DNA from: Paraburkholderia madseniana
GTDB taxonomy: Bacteria > Pseudomonadota > Gammaproteobacteria > Burkholderiales > Burkholderiaceae
DNA: 64,000 bases
NCBI RefSeq assembly: GCF_009690905.1
Contig: NZ_VOSW01000018.1
Location: 1-64,000 of the forward strand
Direction of reading: 5' to 3'
Part shown: in pieces, positions 52,977 through 62,482 of the stretch
Position numbering within the stretch: position 1 is the first letter of the stretch
Layout of the letters: every line of letters begins with the position of its first letter
Position numbers and translations under genes: made by a program
The notes under the pieces: generated by a model
What the model was told of the DNA's origin: nothing
Database searches by the model: none
Seen by the model: the letters and a program-made list of their open reading frames with translations, nothing else

Positions 52977-54953
52977 TCACTGGAAGATGCCGAGTATCGT
53001 CTGGAACAGGGTTTGCGCAGTCTGGATGACCTTGCTGTTCGCCTGATAGAGCTGCTGATACTGAAGCAGGTTGGCTGCTTCTTCGTTGATGTTCACGCCC
53101 GAGACCGACTGCTGCGCGGTGGTGATCTGCGTCACCAGCGCGGTCTGCGCCGTGCTCGAGGTCTGAATCTGATTGGTCTGGTTGCCGATCTGGTTGACGT
53201 AGTTCGCATACGCGCCTGTCAGCGTGACCGTGCCGCCCGCCAGTGCCTTCGCCGCGGAGAGGTTCGACAGCGCCAGTGCATTGCGGCCGTCGTTGCTCGC
53301 GCCGGTGTTCGGGCCGATGGTGAACGTGTCGCCGGCAGCCGGTGCGCCGCTGATCGTCACCGAGACGTTGTTCATCTGGCCGGCGGTCGGGTTGGTGATC
53401 GTCAGCGCTGCCCCCGTCGCCGACGAATACGGCACCACGGTCGCCGCAGTGGCGATCGGGTAAGAGGTGGGGGGCGAGCCCGCTACTGTCACCGTCGAAC
53501 CGGCCGGGAAGCCTGAGAGACCCGCGCCGTTGTAAGACAGCGTGGTGGTCGCATTCGGCATCGTGTAACCGGCCGTCACCGAGCCTTGCGAGATCGTACC
53601 GGTGCCGGTATTGCTCGCCGTTGCCGCCCCGAGTACCGGTGCCGCGGCGGCAATCGCCGATGGGTCCGTGGTCGCGGTGTTGAAGCTGTTCAGCGCGCCG
53701 CGGGTCGGTTCTACCGTGAACGAATCGCCGGCGTTCATCGTGCCGGTGGTCGAGAAATTCAGGCCGTTGATCGGCAGGGCCAGCGTGGTCGCCGAGCCCA
53801 CCACGCTGCCGGTCGAATTGTCGGTCAGCGTGTAGCTGGTGCCGTTATAAGCCAGCGTGTAGTCGCCGGTGGTCGGCTGCGCAGGATTCGCGAACGAGAC
53901 GTTCAGCGACGCGTTGCCGGTGTTCTTCGTATTCGCGTAGACCGTCGGGCCGCCCACCGAAAACAGCGCGCCGCCCTGGGCGCCAGCGAGCGTGATGCCG
54001 AGGCCGTTCTGCGCGTTGACCTGCGCGGAAAAGCTCACCGCAATCGCGCCGAGTTGCGCTTCGGACGGATCGAGCGTCTGGCTGCGGAACGCCAGCAGGC
54101 CGCCAAGCGTGCCGCCCGTGATCTTGCTGTCGGGCAGGTTTTGCGGCGCAGCGGCCGGGTTTGCACCTGCCTGGCCGAGATACTGCACCGACAGTTCGCT
54201 GGTGTCGCCTGTCGAAGGCGCCGTACCCAGGTTGTAGCTATTGGTGGACGATACGAGCGGCTGGCCGTTGCCCATGAACACGCTATAGCTGCCGTTACTG
54301 TTCACGACGTTCACGCCGATCAGTTGCGACAGGTTCGACACGGCTTGATCGCGCTGATCCATCAGCTGGTTCGGCGGCTGACCTTGCGTGCTGGCCTGGG
54401 AGATCTGCCCGTTCAATTGGGCGATCTGCTGCGTGTAGCTATTGATTTGCGAAACGGTGTTGCTGAGCTGCGTGTTGACGCTCTGGCGCATCGCGTCGTA
54501 TTGCTGACCCGCGGCATTGATCTGATTCACGAGCGTCTGCGCGCCGCTTATCGCGCCCTGGCGGGTGGACAGGCTGGAGGCGTTGTTCGAGACGTTCTGC
54601 AAACCGGTGAAGTAGCTGGTGATCGCGCTTGCAATGCCGGCTGTCGGGCTACCGACAAGATTGTTCAACTGCGAGATCATCGTGTTGTACGTCGACAGCG
54701 ATCCGCCCGAGCTCTGCGCATTGTTCAACTCAGTGGTCAGATACTGGCTGTACTGGCGCGTCACGGTGACGGTCGAGACGCCCTGCGGCAAAAAACCGGA
54801 ACCCGTGTACTGGCCACCGGTTTCGGCGTAGACCGGCGTTTCGATCGTGTAACCCGGCGTCGACGCATTGCTGATGTTCTGGCCGGTCGTCGTGAGTCCC
54901 CACTGGGCTGCGTTCAGTCCACTGAGTCCGAGATTGATGAGGTTGCTCGACAT
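52977..54953 (-). CDS. flgK: Flagellar hook-associated protein FlgK
   Basis: A 658-aa junction protein (about 550 aa in E. coli). The N-terminal LINLGLSGLNAAQWGLTTTGQNISNASTPGY and the C-terminal EEAANLLQYQQLYQANSKVIQTAQTLFQTILG are the axial helices. Two inserted modules end MNAGDSFTVEP (near 405) and GAPAAGDTFTIGP (near 540) and account for the extra length. It lies between ycgR and flgL. Confidence 0.96.
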   Translation of the reverse strand: MSSNLINLGLSGLNAAQWGLTTTGQNISNASTPGYTIETPVYAETGGQYTGSGFLPQGVSTVTVTRQYSQYLTTELNNAQSSGGSLSTYNTMISQLNNLVGSPTAGIASAITSYFTGLQNVSNNASSLSTRQGAISGAQTLVNQINAAGQQYDAMRQSVNTQLSNTVSQINSYTQQIAQLNGQISQASTQGQPPNQLMDQRDQAVSNLSQLIGVNVVNSNGSYSVFMGNGQPLVSSTNSYNLGTAPSTGDTSELSVQYLGQAGANPAAAPQNLPDSKITGGTLGGLLAFRSQTLDPSEAQLGAIAVSFSAQVNAQNGLGITLAGAQGGALFSVGGPTVYANTKNTGNASLNVSFANPAQPTTGDYTLAYNGTSYTLTDNSTGSVVGSATTLALPINGLNFSTTGTMNAGDSFTVEPTRGALNSFNTATTDPSAIAAAAPVLGAATASNTGTGTISQGSVTAGYTMPNATTTLSYNGAGLSGFPAGSTVTVAGSPPTSYPIATAATVVPYSSATGAALTITNPTAGQMNNVSVTISGAPAAGDTFTIGPNTGASNDGRNALALSNLSAAKALAGGTVTLTGAYANYVNQIGNQTNQIQTSSTAQTALVTQITTAQQSVSGVNINEEAANLLQYQQLYQANSKVIQTAQTLFQTILGIFQ

Positions 54954-55109
54954 GCGTCATCCTGAAGGGCGACACCGACCACTTGCCGCCGCGTTACTTG
55001 AACATCCTGTTTAACGGCCCCCACGAGGAAAAATTGAGGGCCATTCCGATGCTTGTTCGACGTTTGTTTCAACGTTTGCGAGGCGCGTGCAGCAAGGCTC
55101 TTTCGCCGT

Positions 55110-55901
55110 TCAGCGCACCAGCGAGCGGCGCTTCATTTCGAGTTGCGTAATCAGACGCTGCAGCGTGTTTTCGGCGCTGCCCGGCAGCGTCAGAAAACGG
55201 AAGCCGAGTTGATAGCGCTGCGTGCCGTTCGGCAATGCGGTGGAACGGTGCGACACCAGTTGCAGATCGAGCGAAAGGCGGCCAAGCGAGCCGAGCGACA
55301 GTTCGCAATCCTGCAGCCGCGTGCCCATCGGCAATTCGGCCACGCGTTCATCCGAGGTGCGCATGCCGACGCCGCCGAGCGACAGATCGTGCACTTCGAA
55401 GCGGAACGTATCGCCTTCGGGCAAACGGCCGCTGCACATATACGGATCGAGAATCGGCGCATCGACGCGGAAATACTCGCGGCGCTGCACGTGGTACAGC
55501 ACTTCGGGGAAGTCGGACTCGAATGCGGGCAGTCCTTCGTAACGGGTTTCGCGCGGGGTGCCGGTGGCGAACTCGACGCGCACGCCGTCAGGCGACGCGT
55601 GGAACTGGCAGCGCGGCGCGCCCAATAAGCCTTTGTTCTGTTCGGAGAGTGCGCCCCAATCGAACGTGAAGGTGCGCCCGCGCACGTCGACATCGAGCAG
55701 GCGCGTCACGAGCTGACCGCCCGCATATTCAACGGTGAGGAAATCGCCGCGATTGACGAGGTTGCGTAACTGAACGCCAATCTCCAGCGGATTGCGACGG
55801 CCGAAATCGGGTGCGCTTTCGTCTAGCGTGGCGTGCGACTGGCCGGGTGCGTCGGTCTGGCCGTGCGACTGGGTAGTATCCATAGGCTTGCCGGTATGCA
55901 T
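55110..55901 (-). CDS. ycgR: Flagellar brake protein YcgR (PilZ domain, c-di-GMP)
   Basis: A 263-aa protein that slows the motor when it has bound cyclic di-GMP. The N-terminal YcgR domain (about 40-135) has LVNRGDFLTVEYAGG. The PilZ domain (about 138-255) has RREYFRVDAP (RxxxR, near 140) and DLSLGGVGM (DxSxxG, near 173), the two c-di-GMP motifs, both intact. The start may be ATG 55901 or ATG 55883. A sigma-28 promoter at 56017-56043 is upstream, and flgK follows. Confidence 0.92.
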   Translation of the reverse strand: MHTGKPMDTTQSHGQTDAPGQSHATLDESAPDFGRRNPLEIGVQLRNLVNRGDFLTVEYAGGQLVTRLLDVDVRGRTFTFDWGALSEQNKGLLGAPRCQFHASPDGVRVEFATGTPRETRYEGLPAFESDFPEVLYHVQRREYFRVDAPILDPYMCSGRLPEGDTFRFEVHDLSLGGVGMRTSDERVAELPMGTRLQDCELSLGSLGRLSLDLQLVSHRSTALPNGTQRYQLGFRFLTLPGSAENTLQRLITQLEMKRRSLVR

Positions 55902-56016
55902 GTTCTTGCGGGCGCGTGCCAGGGCTCCTGCCGGGGCTTTCGCGCGGCCTTCATCGAAGCCGCAGCACGCGCATTCAACCGGACATTAAACGCTTTCCGG
56001 TATCGGGTCTAACTAA
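55902..56016. other. Leader region of ycgR
   Basis: The stretch between the sigma-28 promoter and ycgR has no gene. Together with the promoter and 56044-56293 it makes a 392-base gap after flgJ. The rest of that gap holds a palindromic GGCCGGCCGCC-type patch near 56150-56172 and no convincing terminator for flgJ. Confidence 0.5.
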
Positions 56017-56043
56017 TTAGCGGCAGCATTCAGCCAAAATTTA
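56017..56043 (-). promoter_or_regulatory. Sigma-28 (FliA) promoter in front of ycgR-flgK-flgL
   Basis: On the minus strand TAAA (56040-56043), a 15-base spacer, and GCCGCTAA (56017-56024) match the FliA consensus TAAA-N15-GCCGATAA at all but one position. This would make ycgR, and perhaps flgK and flgL, late (class III) genes. Confidence 0.85.
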
Positions 56044-56293
56044 GGGGCGTGTAATGAAATATTTGCCGCAAACGTTAAACGCCGATATTCCGGCAGTGGA
56101 ATCCGCGTGCATGGAATACCGGCAACAATCACGCCGGTTATGCGGGTGGACCGGCCGCCCGTAGGCGGCCGGCCTCGTCCGTCTTGTTATGCACCTGGCC
56201 CCGTCGCGTGCATACTTTATTCGAGAAAATCAGACTGCATAAACTGATCGGCTGCGCAGTCGAGTGCGGCTGCACACCTGCATTAACGGCAGG

Positions 56294-57292
56294 TCAGCCC
56301 ATTTTCTGCATGATGGACATCAGCTTTTTCGCGTAATGCGGATCGGTCGCGTAACCCGCGCGCTGCATGCCGTTGGCAAAGCCATTCACGTCATGCGAGG
56401 AGTTGATCACCTGCGCATAACGCGGGTTGCCCTTGAGCATGCTCGCGTAGTCGGTCATCGCTTCCTGGTACGAGTCGTACGCGCGGAATTTTTCGACGGT
56501 GCGCTGCGGCTTGCCGTTCACATATTCGGTCGTGACCGTCGAGACGGTCTTGCCGGTCCAGTCCTTGGTCGCCTTGATGCCGAACACGTTGTGGCTGGTC
56601 GAACCGTCCGACTTCCTGATCTCGCTCTTGCCCCAACCCGATTCGAGCGCGGCCTGGCCGATGATGAAGCGCGCCGGAATGCCGGTTGCCGCGCTGGCGG
56701 CTTGCGCCGGCTCGGCGAGCTTGTCGACGAAGGCGTCGACCTTCGGCGAGCTGCCGTCGCCTTTGATCGGCGGAGTCAGCGCGCTGTTGGCCGAGTAGCC
56801 CTTGCCCATCGCCAGTTGGCCGTTGGCCTGCGCGTTGCCGTAAGCCTTCGCGAGCGCGTTCAGCGCCGCGGTCTGGCCTTCGTCGCCGCCGCTGCCGCCA
56901 CCGAGCGCATTGGCCATGCCGGTGAGGCCGCCGCCTGCACCGCTCGCGCCGCCCACCTGCATGCCCTGATTGCGCATCATCTGCTTGAGCATCGCGTCGG
57001 CGACACCAATGCCCTTCTGCGACAGTTGTTGCGACAACTGCTGATCCATCATCGACGTGAAGGTGGCGCTGTCGTGCGAATCGAACGGACCATCCTGTGG
57101 CGTCGCATCGCGCATGCTCTTCAGCATCATCTGCGTGAACACCGCGTCGAACTGTTGCGCCGCCATCTTCATGCCGGCTTGCGGCGAGGCCTTGGCCTGT
57201 GCGCTCAGCTTGCCGAAGCCCTGCACGTCGAGCGCGAAGCGCTGGGTCAGGTCGTTCGCCGCATTGGCGGAATTGGTCGTATCCGAATTCAT
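56294..57292 (-). CDS. flgJ: Flagellar rod assembly protein and muramidase FlgJ
   Basis: A 332-aa two-domain protein. The N-terminal half (about 40-115) has FDAVFTQMMLKSMRDATPQ, the rod-cap domain. The C-terminal half (about 165-330) is a glucosaminidase domain with the catalytic Glu in QAALESGWGKSEI (about residue 214) and SSHDVNGFANGMQRAGYATDPHYAKKLM. It opens peptidoglycan for the rod. It ends flgBCDEFGHIJ. Confidence 0.95.
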   Translation of the reverse strand: MNSDTTNSANAANDLTQRFALDVQGFGKLSAQAKASPQAGMKMAAQQFDAVFTQMMLKSMRDATPQDGPFDSHDSATFTSMMDQQLSQQLSQKGIGVADAMLKQMMRNQGMQVGGASGAGGGLTGMANALGGGSGGDEGQTAALNALAKAYGNAQANGQLAMGKGYSANSALTPPIKGDGSSPKVDAFVDKLAEPAQAASAATGIPARFIIGQAALESGWGKSEIRKSDGSTSHNVFGIKATKDWTGKTVSTVTTEYVNGKPQRTVEKFRAYDSYQEAMTDYASMLKGNPRYAQVINSSHDVNGFANGMQRAGYATDPHYAKKLMSIMQKMG

Positions 57293-57304
57293 CCTGTGCC
57301 TTCC

Positions 57305-58510
57305 TTAGATGATTTCCAGGTCGGCGCGCAAAGCGCCCGCCGCTTTCATTGCCTGCAGGATCGACATCAGATCCGCGGGCGTCGCACCCAGTGCGTTGAG
57401 CGCCTTCACCACTTCGGCAAGGTTCGCGCCGGCGGTCACCAGCTTCAGTGCGCCGTTGTCCTGCTTCATCTGAATCTGCGATTGTTGCGCGGTCACCGTC
57501 TGGCCGTTCGAGAACGCGCCCGGCTGACTCACCACCGGCTGCGTATTGATCACCACGGACAGATTGCCGTGCGCCACCGCGCAGCTTTGCAGCGTGACCA
57601 TCTGGTTCATCACGATCGAGCCGGTGCGCGCGTTCAGGATCACCTTCGCGGCCGCTTGCGCCGGCTTGACGTCGAGGTTCTGCAATTGCGCCATGAAGGC
57701 GACCTGCTGTTCCGGATCGGAGGGCGCGCGCAGTTGAATCGTGCGGCCGTCGAGCGCCGTGGCCGTGCCGCTGCCGAACGCGTTGTTCACCGCGGCCACC
57801 ACGCGCTGCGTGGTGTCGTAGTCCATGTCGTTAAGGTCGAGCTGCATCGTACCCGCTTGCGATACCGAGGTCGGCACCGCGCGTTCGACGATCGCGCCGC
57901 CAGCGATGCGGCCCGCATTGAGTGTGTTCACCTGCACCTTGCTGCCGTTCGCGCTCGCGCCGGCGCCGCCGACCGCCACATTGCCCTGGCCAAGCGCATA
58001 CACCTGGCCGTCCGCGCCCTTGAGCGGCGTAAGCAGCAGCGTGCCGCCGCGCAGGCTCTTCGAATTGCCGAGCGACGACACCGTCACGTCGATCGCTTCG
58101 CCGGGACGCGCGAACGGCGGCAACACCGCCGTCACCATCACCGCGGCGACGTTCTTCAACTGGATGTTCGACAGCGACGATTGCTGGTTGGTCGAACCCG
58201 CCGCCTGGTTGTTGATCGAGATGCCGAGGTTCGCCAACATGTTGGCGAGTGTCTGCGTGGTGAACGGCGTCTGCGTGGTCTGGTCGCCCGTGCCGTCGAG
58301 ACCGACGACGAGGCCGTAGCCGATCAGCGGGTTGTCACGCACGCCCTGGATCTGCACGAGGTCTTTCAGACGTTCGGCATAAGCGGGCGTAGCGGCCGGC
58401 AGCGCGGCGCAAGCAAGCGCGATGAAGGCCAGTGCACGGCCCACGCGAGCCAATCGCGCGAGAGGTGCGGCGAACGCGGCGCGGCGGGAGCGGGAGAAGG
58501 CGGTACGCAT
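57305..58510 (-). CDS. flgI: Flagellar P-ring protein FlgI
   Basis: A 401-aa periplasmic ring protein. A long signal peptide (about 1-45, ending PAYA) precedes [31 protein letters not shown], the diagnostic start of mature FlgI. The ATG at 58510 is preferred; a GTG at 58519 overlapping the flgH stop is an alternative. It lies 12 bases before flgJ. Confidence 0.95.
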   Translation of the reverse strand: MRTAFSRSRRAAFAAPLARLARVGRALAFIALACAALPAATPAYAERLKDLVQIQGVRDNPLIGYGLVVGLDGTGDQTTQTPFTTQTLANMLANLGISINNQAAGSTNQQSSLSNIQLKNVAAVMVTAVLPPFARPGEAIDVTVSSLGNSKSLRGGTLLLTPLKGADGQVYALGQGNVAVGGAGASANGSKVQVNTLNAGRIAGGAIVERAVPTSVSQAGTMQLDLNDMDYDTTQRVVAAVNNAFGSGTATALDGRTIQLRAPSDPEQQVAFMAQLQNLDVKPAQAAAKVILNARTGSIVMNQMVTLQSCAVAHGNLSVVINTQPVVSQPGAFSNGQTVTAQQSQIQMKQDNGALKLVTAGANLAEVVKALNALGATPADLMSILQAMKAAGALRADLEII

Positions 58511-58512
58511 GA

Positions 58513-59211
58513 TCACCACGGCGACACGTTGAGGAAGAAGCGCTGCAGGAAGCCCATGTTCTCGGATTCGTCGATATAGCCCTTCGCGGAGTATTCGATC
58601 TTCGCGTCGGCCACCTGGGTCGAGTACACGGCGTTCAGGTTGGAGATCGTGTTGGGATTCACCACACCGGAAAAGCGCACGAATTCGTTGCCCTGGTTGA
58701 TCAGCATCTGCTTCTCGCCGCTGACCATCAGGTTGCCGTTCGGCAGCACGCCGGTCACTGTCACCGTGATCGTGCCGCTGAACGTATTCGACGCATTCGC
58801 ACCGCCGGTTGCCGAAAACTTGTTGGCGCCGTTCGCGCTCAGGTTGGTCTTGCCGAACAGGCCGCCGAGAAAACCGGCGGTCGGCACGTCGAAGTTGGTG
58901 TTGCCGTTACGGTTGACCCCTGCGCCCGAGGACTTCGTCGCGTTGACGTTTTCCTGAATCACGATCGTCAGGATGTCGCCCACATTGCGCGGCCGCTGAT
59001 CTTCGAACAGCGGCCGGCCCGCGTAACCCGGGTTGTAGATCGAGCCCGGCGATTGCGCCTGCGGCGGCATCGGCGGCTGTGCCGTCATCGGTTGCTGGAC
59101 GATCGGCTGCTTCGGCACGAGGCCGCAGCCACCCAGCACCGCGAGCAGTGTGAGCTGCACGAGCGCCTGAGCGGTGCGCGAATGAACCGGGTTACGAGTG
59201 AAGTGCGACAT
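58513..59211 (-). CDS. flgH: Flagellar L-ring lipoprotein FlgH
   Basis: A 232-aa outer-membrane ring lipoprotein. The lipobox LGGC (Cys near residue 29) follows the hydrophobic [10 protein letters not shown] segment. [23 protein letters not shown] and the end [21 protein letters not shown] are typical. It lies just before flgI. Confidence 0.96.
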   Translation of the reverse strand: MSHFTRNPVHSRTAQALVQLTLLAVLGGCGLVPKQPIVQQPMTAQPPMPPQAQSPGSIYNPGYAGRPLFEDQRPRNVGDILTIVIQENVNATKSSGAGVNRNGNTNFDVPTAGFLGGLFGKTNLSANGANKFSATGGANASNTFSGTITVTVTGVLPNGNLMVSGEKQMLINQGNEFVRFSGVVNPNTISNLNAVYSTQVADAKIEYSAKGYIDESENMGFLQRFFLNVSPW

Positions 59212-59252
59212 CTTGATTATTACCGCCTGTTAATTCCCCAGTCCCTTAAGCC

Positions 59253-60041
59253 TTAAACCTGCATCTGGCTGAGGGTCTGCAGCATCTGGTCGGAGGTCGT
59301 CACGGCCTTGCTGTTGATTTCGTAAGCGCGCTGCGTCTGGATCATGTTCACCAGTTCCTGCACCACGTTCACGTTCGATGCTTCCACGTAACCCTGATTC
59401 AGCGTGCCGGCGCCGTTCAGGCCAGGTTGCGCGACGTTCGGCGCACCCGACGAAGCCGTTTCCGAGAACAGGTTTTCCCCCTTTGCATCCAGACCGGCCG
59501 GGTTGATGAAGGTAGCGACCTGCATCGAGCCGAGCTGCTGGCTGTTGGTCGAGCCGGCGACGGTGATCGACACCACGCCGTCGCTGCCGATGGTCAGCGA
59601 GGTTGCGTTGTTCGGAATCGTGATCGCCGGAATCACCTGGTAACCGCTCGATGTGACGAGCTGGCCCTGCGCGTTGGTCTGGAACGAACCGTCACGCGTG
59701 TAGGCGGTCGTGCCGTCGGGCATCTGCACCTGGAAAAAGCCCTGACCGTTGATGGCGACGTCTTTCGAGTTGCCGGTCTGCTGCAGGTTGCCCTGCGTGT
59801 AGAGACGTTCGGTCGCGACCTGTTGCACACCCGTGCCGAGCTGGATACCGGACGGCAGTTCGGTGTTTTGCGTCGAGTTCGCACCCGGCTGACGGATGGT
59901 CTGATACAGCAGATCCTCGAACACCGCGCGCGAGCCCTTGAAGCCGTTGGTGCTGACGTTCGCGAGGTTGTTCGAAATCACGTCCATCTGCGACTGTTGC
60001 GCATTCATGCCGGTGGCGGCGATGTAGAGCGAGCGATTCAC
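59253..60041 (-). CDS. flgG: Flagellar distal rod protein FlgG
   Basis: A 262-aa rod protein. The start [47 protein letters not shown] and the end [44 protein letters not shown] are the conserved axial family ends. Two palindromic repeats lie between it and flgF. Confidence 0.97.
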   Translation of the reverse strand: MNRSLYIAATGMNAQQSQMDVISNNLANVSTNGFKGSRAVFEDLLYQTIRQPGANSTQNTELPSGIQLGTGVQQVATERLYTQGNLQQTGNSKDVAINGQGFFQVQMPDGTTAYTRDGSFQTNAQGQLVTSSGYQVIPAITIPNNATSLTIGSDGVVSITVAGSTNSQQLGSMQVATFINPAGLDAKGENLFSETASSGAPNVAQPGLNGAGTLNQGYVEASNVNVVQELVNMIQTQRAYEINSKAVTTSDQMLQTLSQMQV

Positions 60042-60061
60042 TATTCTTCTCCTGTGTCGAC

Positions 60062-60096
60062 CGGAGTTAGCGCTTTAGCGCTTAGTCCGGTCCCAT
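60062..60096. repeat. 35-bp palindromic unit, copy 1
   Basis: CGGAGTTAGCGCT folds back on AGCGCTTAGTCCG with a TT loop and two mismatches. A near-identical unit follows at 60111-60145. It lies 20 bases upstream of the flgG ATG. Confidence 0.8.
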
Positions 60097-60110
60097 GCAA
60101 AGCTGTCGTT

Positions 60111-60145
60111 CGGAGTTAGCGCTTTAGCGCTTACTCCGATCCCAT
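60111..60145. repeat. 35-bp palindromic unit, copy 2
   Basis: Differs from copy 1 at two positions; the arm CGGAGTTAGCGCT folds back on AGCGCTTACTCCG with one mismatch. The two copies are 49 bases apart start to start. It ends just before the flgF stop (60150). Confidence 0.8.
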
Positions 60146-60149
60146 CCCG

Positions 60150-60908
60150 TTAGCTAAAGCTGAGCAACTGGTTGGCGGACTGGTCGTTCTTGTCCGCGTT
60201 TTCCAGCAGCTTGGTCTGCATCTGGAACTGGCGGGCGTTGGTGATCATCGCGACCATCGCGCTGACCGGATTCACGTTGCTGCCTTCAAGCGATGCCGGC
60301 GCCAGCGTGACGGCCGGATCGGCGTCGGCGGCATTGCCGTCGGCGGTGCGAAAGAGGCCGTCGTCGCCGCGCGTCATGGTTTGCGGATCCGGATTCACCA
60401 GCTTCAACTGATCGACCGTCACCACCGCCGTCGGCGGATCGCCCGGCGTCAGCGCGGACACCGTACCGTCCTTGCCGATGGTGATTTCCGCACCCGGCGG
60501 CACCGATACCGGGCCGCCGTTGCCGAGCACCGTCTGGTTCATGGCGTTCACCAGTTGACCGTTCTCGTCGACGTGCAGATTGCCGGCGCGCGTATAAGCC
60601 TCGTTGCCGTCGGCGGTTTGCACCGCCAGCCAGCCCGGACCCTGGATCGCCACGTCGAGCGGGTTGCCCGTCTGCTGGATCGGCCCCGGCGTATAGTCGG
60701 CACCCGGCGTCGACGACAGCACGAAGGTGCGCGTGGTGCTGTCGTTGATCGAACTGCCGTCGCCGAACGCCATCGGCACGGCGCGGAAAGTCGCAAGCTG
60801 CGCGCGAAAGCCGGTGGTCGAGGCGTTCGCCAGATTGTTGGCAACGATAGCCTGCTGTTCGAGCGCTTGCGTGCTGCCCGACATCGCGGTGTAGATCAGC
60901 CGATCCAT
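60150..60908 (-). CDS. flgF: Flagellar proximal rod protein FlgF
   Basis: A 252-aa rod protein with the start MDRLIYTAMSGSTQALEQQAIVANNLANASTTGFRAQLATF and the end EGSNVNPVSAMVAMITNARQFQMQTKLLENADKNDQSANQLL. It lies between flgE and flgG in the usual order. Confidence 0.97.
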   Translation of the reverse strand: MDRLIYTAMSGSTQALEQQAIVANNLANASTTGFRAQLATFRAVPMAFGDGSSINDSTTRTFVLSSTPGADYTPGPIQQTGNPLDVAIQGPGWLAVQTADGNEAYTRAGNLHVDENGQLVNAMNQTVLGNGGPVSVPPGAEITIGKDGTVSALTPGDPPTAVVTVDQLKLVNPDPQTMTRGDDGLFRTADGNAADADPAVTLAPASLEGSNVNPVSAMVAMITNARQFQMQTKLLENADKNDQSANQLLSFS

Positions 60909-60927
60909 GATGGGAAGTCCCGGTCGC

Positions 60928-62439
60928 TTACAGGTTGATCAGGGTCTGGTCGACGGTCTGCTGGGTCTTGATCGTCTGCGCGTTCGCCTGATAGTTGCGT
61001 TGCGCGGTGATCAGGTTCACCAGTTCGCTCGTCAGGTCGACGTTCGAGTTTTCCACCGCGCCGCCTTGCAGCACGCCGTGGTTGGTCGAGCCCGGCGCTG
61101 AGATCTGCGCGACGCCCGATTGGGACGTCTGCTGGAACTCGTTGTTGCCGAGGTTCACGAGACCGTTCTGGTTCGAGAAGTTCGCGAGCACGACCTGGCC
61201 GAGCGCCGCGGTTTGCTGGTTCGAGTAGTTGCCGGTCAGTGTGCCGTCGGCGCCGATCGTGAAGCTCGTCAGCGTGCCGGCTGCGAAGCCGTCAGGCTGC
61301 AGCGAGTTCACGCCGTCCTTGCCGCCGTACTGCGTCGTGCCGCCGATATTCAGCGTCAGGTTCTGCGGCGTCGACGAACCGTCGGTGGTCGGAATGCTGA
61401 AGTTGAAGACGAACGGCGTGGTGGTAGCAACGCCGGCCGCGTTGGTCGTGCCGAGCAGCGTGCCCGACGAGTTGAAGTTCGCATGGCCGACTAGGCTCGC
61501 GGTGCCGGTCGAGGTGCCCGCGTACACGTTCCACGTGCCGGCCGAAGTCTTCGCGAAGTACATGTTGACCGTCTGCGAGCCGCCAAGCGAGTCATAGACC
61601 GTCGTGCTGGTCGAGTAGTTATACGTCGACGAGCTGTTCTGGTTGAACGCGACCGGGGTCGGCGCGATCGCAACGCTGTCGCCAGTTGCCGGCACGCCGT
61701 TGAACGTGATGGTCTGGCCGTTGCCGAGCGAGACCGCCGTGCCGGCCGTGTACGTAGCGGCGGCGGTCGTCGTGCCGAGCGTGGTGTCGGTCACCGTGTA
61801 GGTCGTCGGGCTCGTGAAGTTGACGGTGTAGCTGTCGTTATTCGTGCCCGAGGCGGTGTTCGTGATGGTCGCGCCGGGCGTCGTGAGCGTGCTGCCCCCG
61901 ACAAGGGTCGGCGTCACGGCCGGCGTGCCGAGCATCAGCGGATCCTGCGCATTCAGGTTCAAACCGGCGACGATCTTGGTGGTCGCTTGCGGCGCGATGT
62001 TCGCGGTCGGCACGCTGAGCGGCACGGTCTGCGCGGTGTTGATGATGCCCGCGGCGTTCGCGGCGTAGCCCATCAGTTGCAGGCCTTGCGCGTTGACGAT
62101 GTTGCCGTTCTTGTCGAGCTGGAACACGCCGTTGCGCGAGTACACCAGCGAGCCGTTGTTCGACAACTGGAAGAAGCCGTTGCCGTTGATCGCGACGTCG
62201 AGCGCCTGGTTGGTGCTGGTGATCGTGCCTTGCGAGAACTGCTGCTGCACTTCGGAGAGCTTGGTGCCGATGCCGACCTGGTTGCCCACTGCGGTCGCCA
62301 CCGAATTGGCGTACATGTCGGCGAATTGCGCCGCGCCGCTCTTGAAGCCAACCGTGTTCGCGTTGGCAATGTTGTTGCCGATCACGTCGAGGTCGCTCGA
62401 CGATGCGGACAAACCACTCAAACCTTGTTGGTAACCCAT
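60928..62439 (-). CDS. flgE: Flagellar hook protein FlgE
   Basis: A 503-aa hook subunit, about 100 residues longer than enteric FlgE. The N-terminus MGYQQGLSGLSASSSDLDVIGNNIANANTVGFKSG and the end SNVDLTSELVNLITAQRNYQANAQTIKTQQTVDQTLINL are conserved. An inserted module at about 190-258 ends GVPATGDSVAIAP and is like ones in FlgL and FlgK. It follows flgD by 43 bases. Confidence 0.97.
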   Translation of the reverse strand: MGYQQGLSGLSASSSDLDVIGNNIANANTVGFKSGAAQFADMYANSVATAVGNQVGIGTKLSEVQQQFSQGTITSTNQALDVAINGNGFFQLSNNGSLVYSRNGVFQLDKNGNIVNAQGLQLMGYAANAAGIINTAQTVPLSVPTANIAPQATTKIVAGLNLNAQDPLMLGTPAVTPTLVGGSTLTTPGATITNTASGTNNDSYTVNFTSPTTYTVTDTTLGTTTAAATYTAGTAVSLGNGQTITFNGVPATGDSVAIAPTPVAFNQNSSSTYNYSTSTTVYDSLGGSQTVNMYFAKTSAGTWNVYAGTSTGTASLVGHANFNSSGTLLGTTNAAGVATTTPFVFNFSIPTTDGSSTPQNLTLNIGGTTQYGGKDGVNSLQPDGFAAGTLTSFTIGADGTLTGNYSNQQTAALGQVVLANFSNQNGLVNLGNNEFQQTSQSGVAQISAPGSTNHGVLQGGAVENSNVDLTSELVNLITAQRNYQANAQTIKTQQTVDQTLINL

Positions 62440-62482
62440 GACGGTCTCCGTATCTGGAAAGTCGTAACTGACAGAATCTGAA

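Noticed and set aside
54954..55109. Possible separate sigma-28 promoter directly before flgK
   Set aside because: A TTTA word at 55010-55013 has no matching -10 at the right spacing.
56264..58579. 771-codon open frame on the plus strand opposite flgJ and flgI
   Set aside because: It is an Arg/His-rich antisense shadow of two clear flagellar genes in GC-rich DNA, with no family features.
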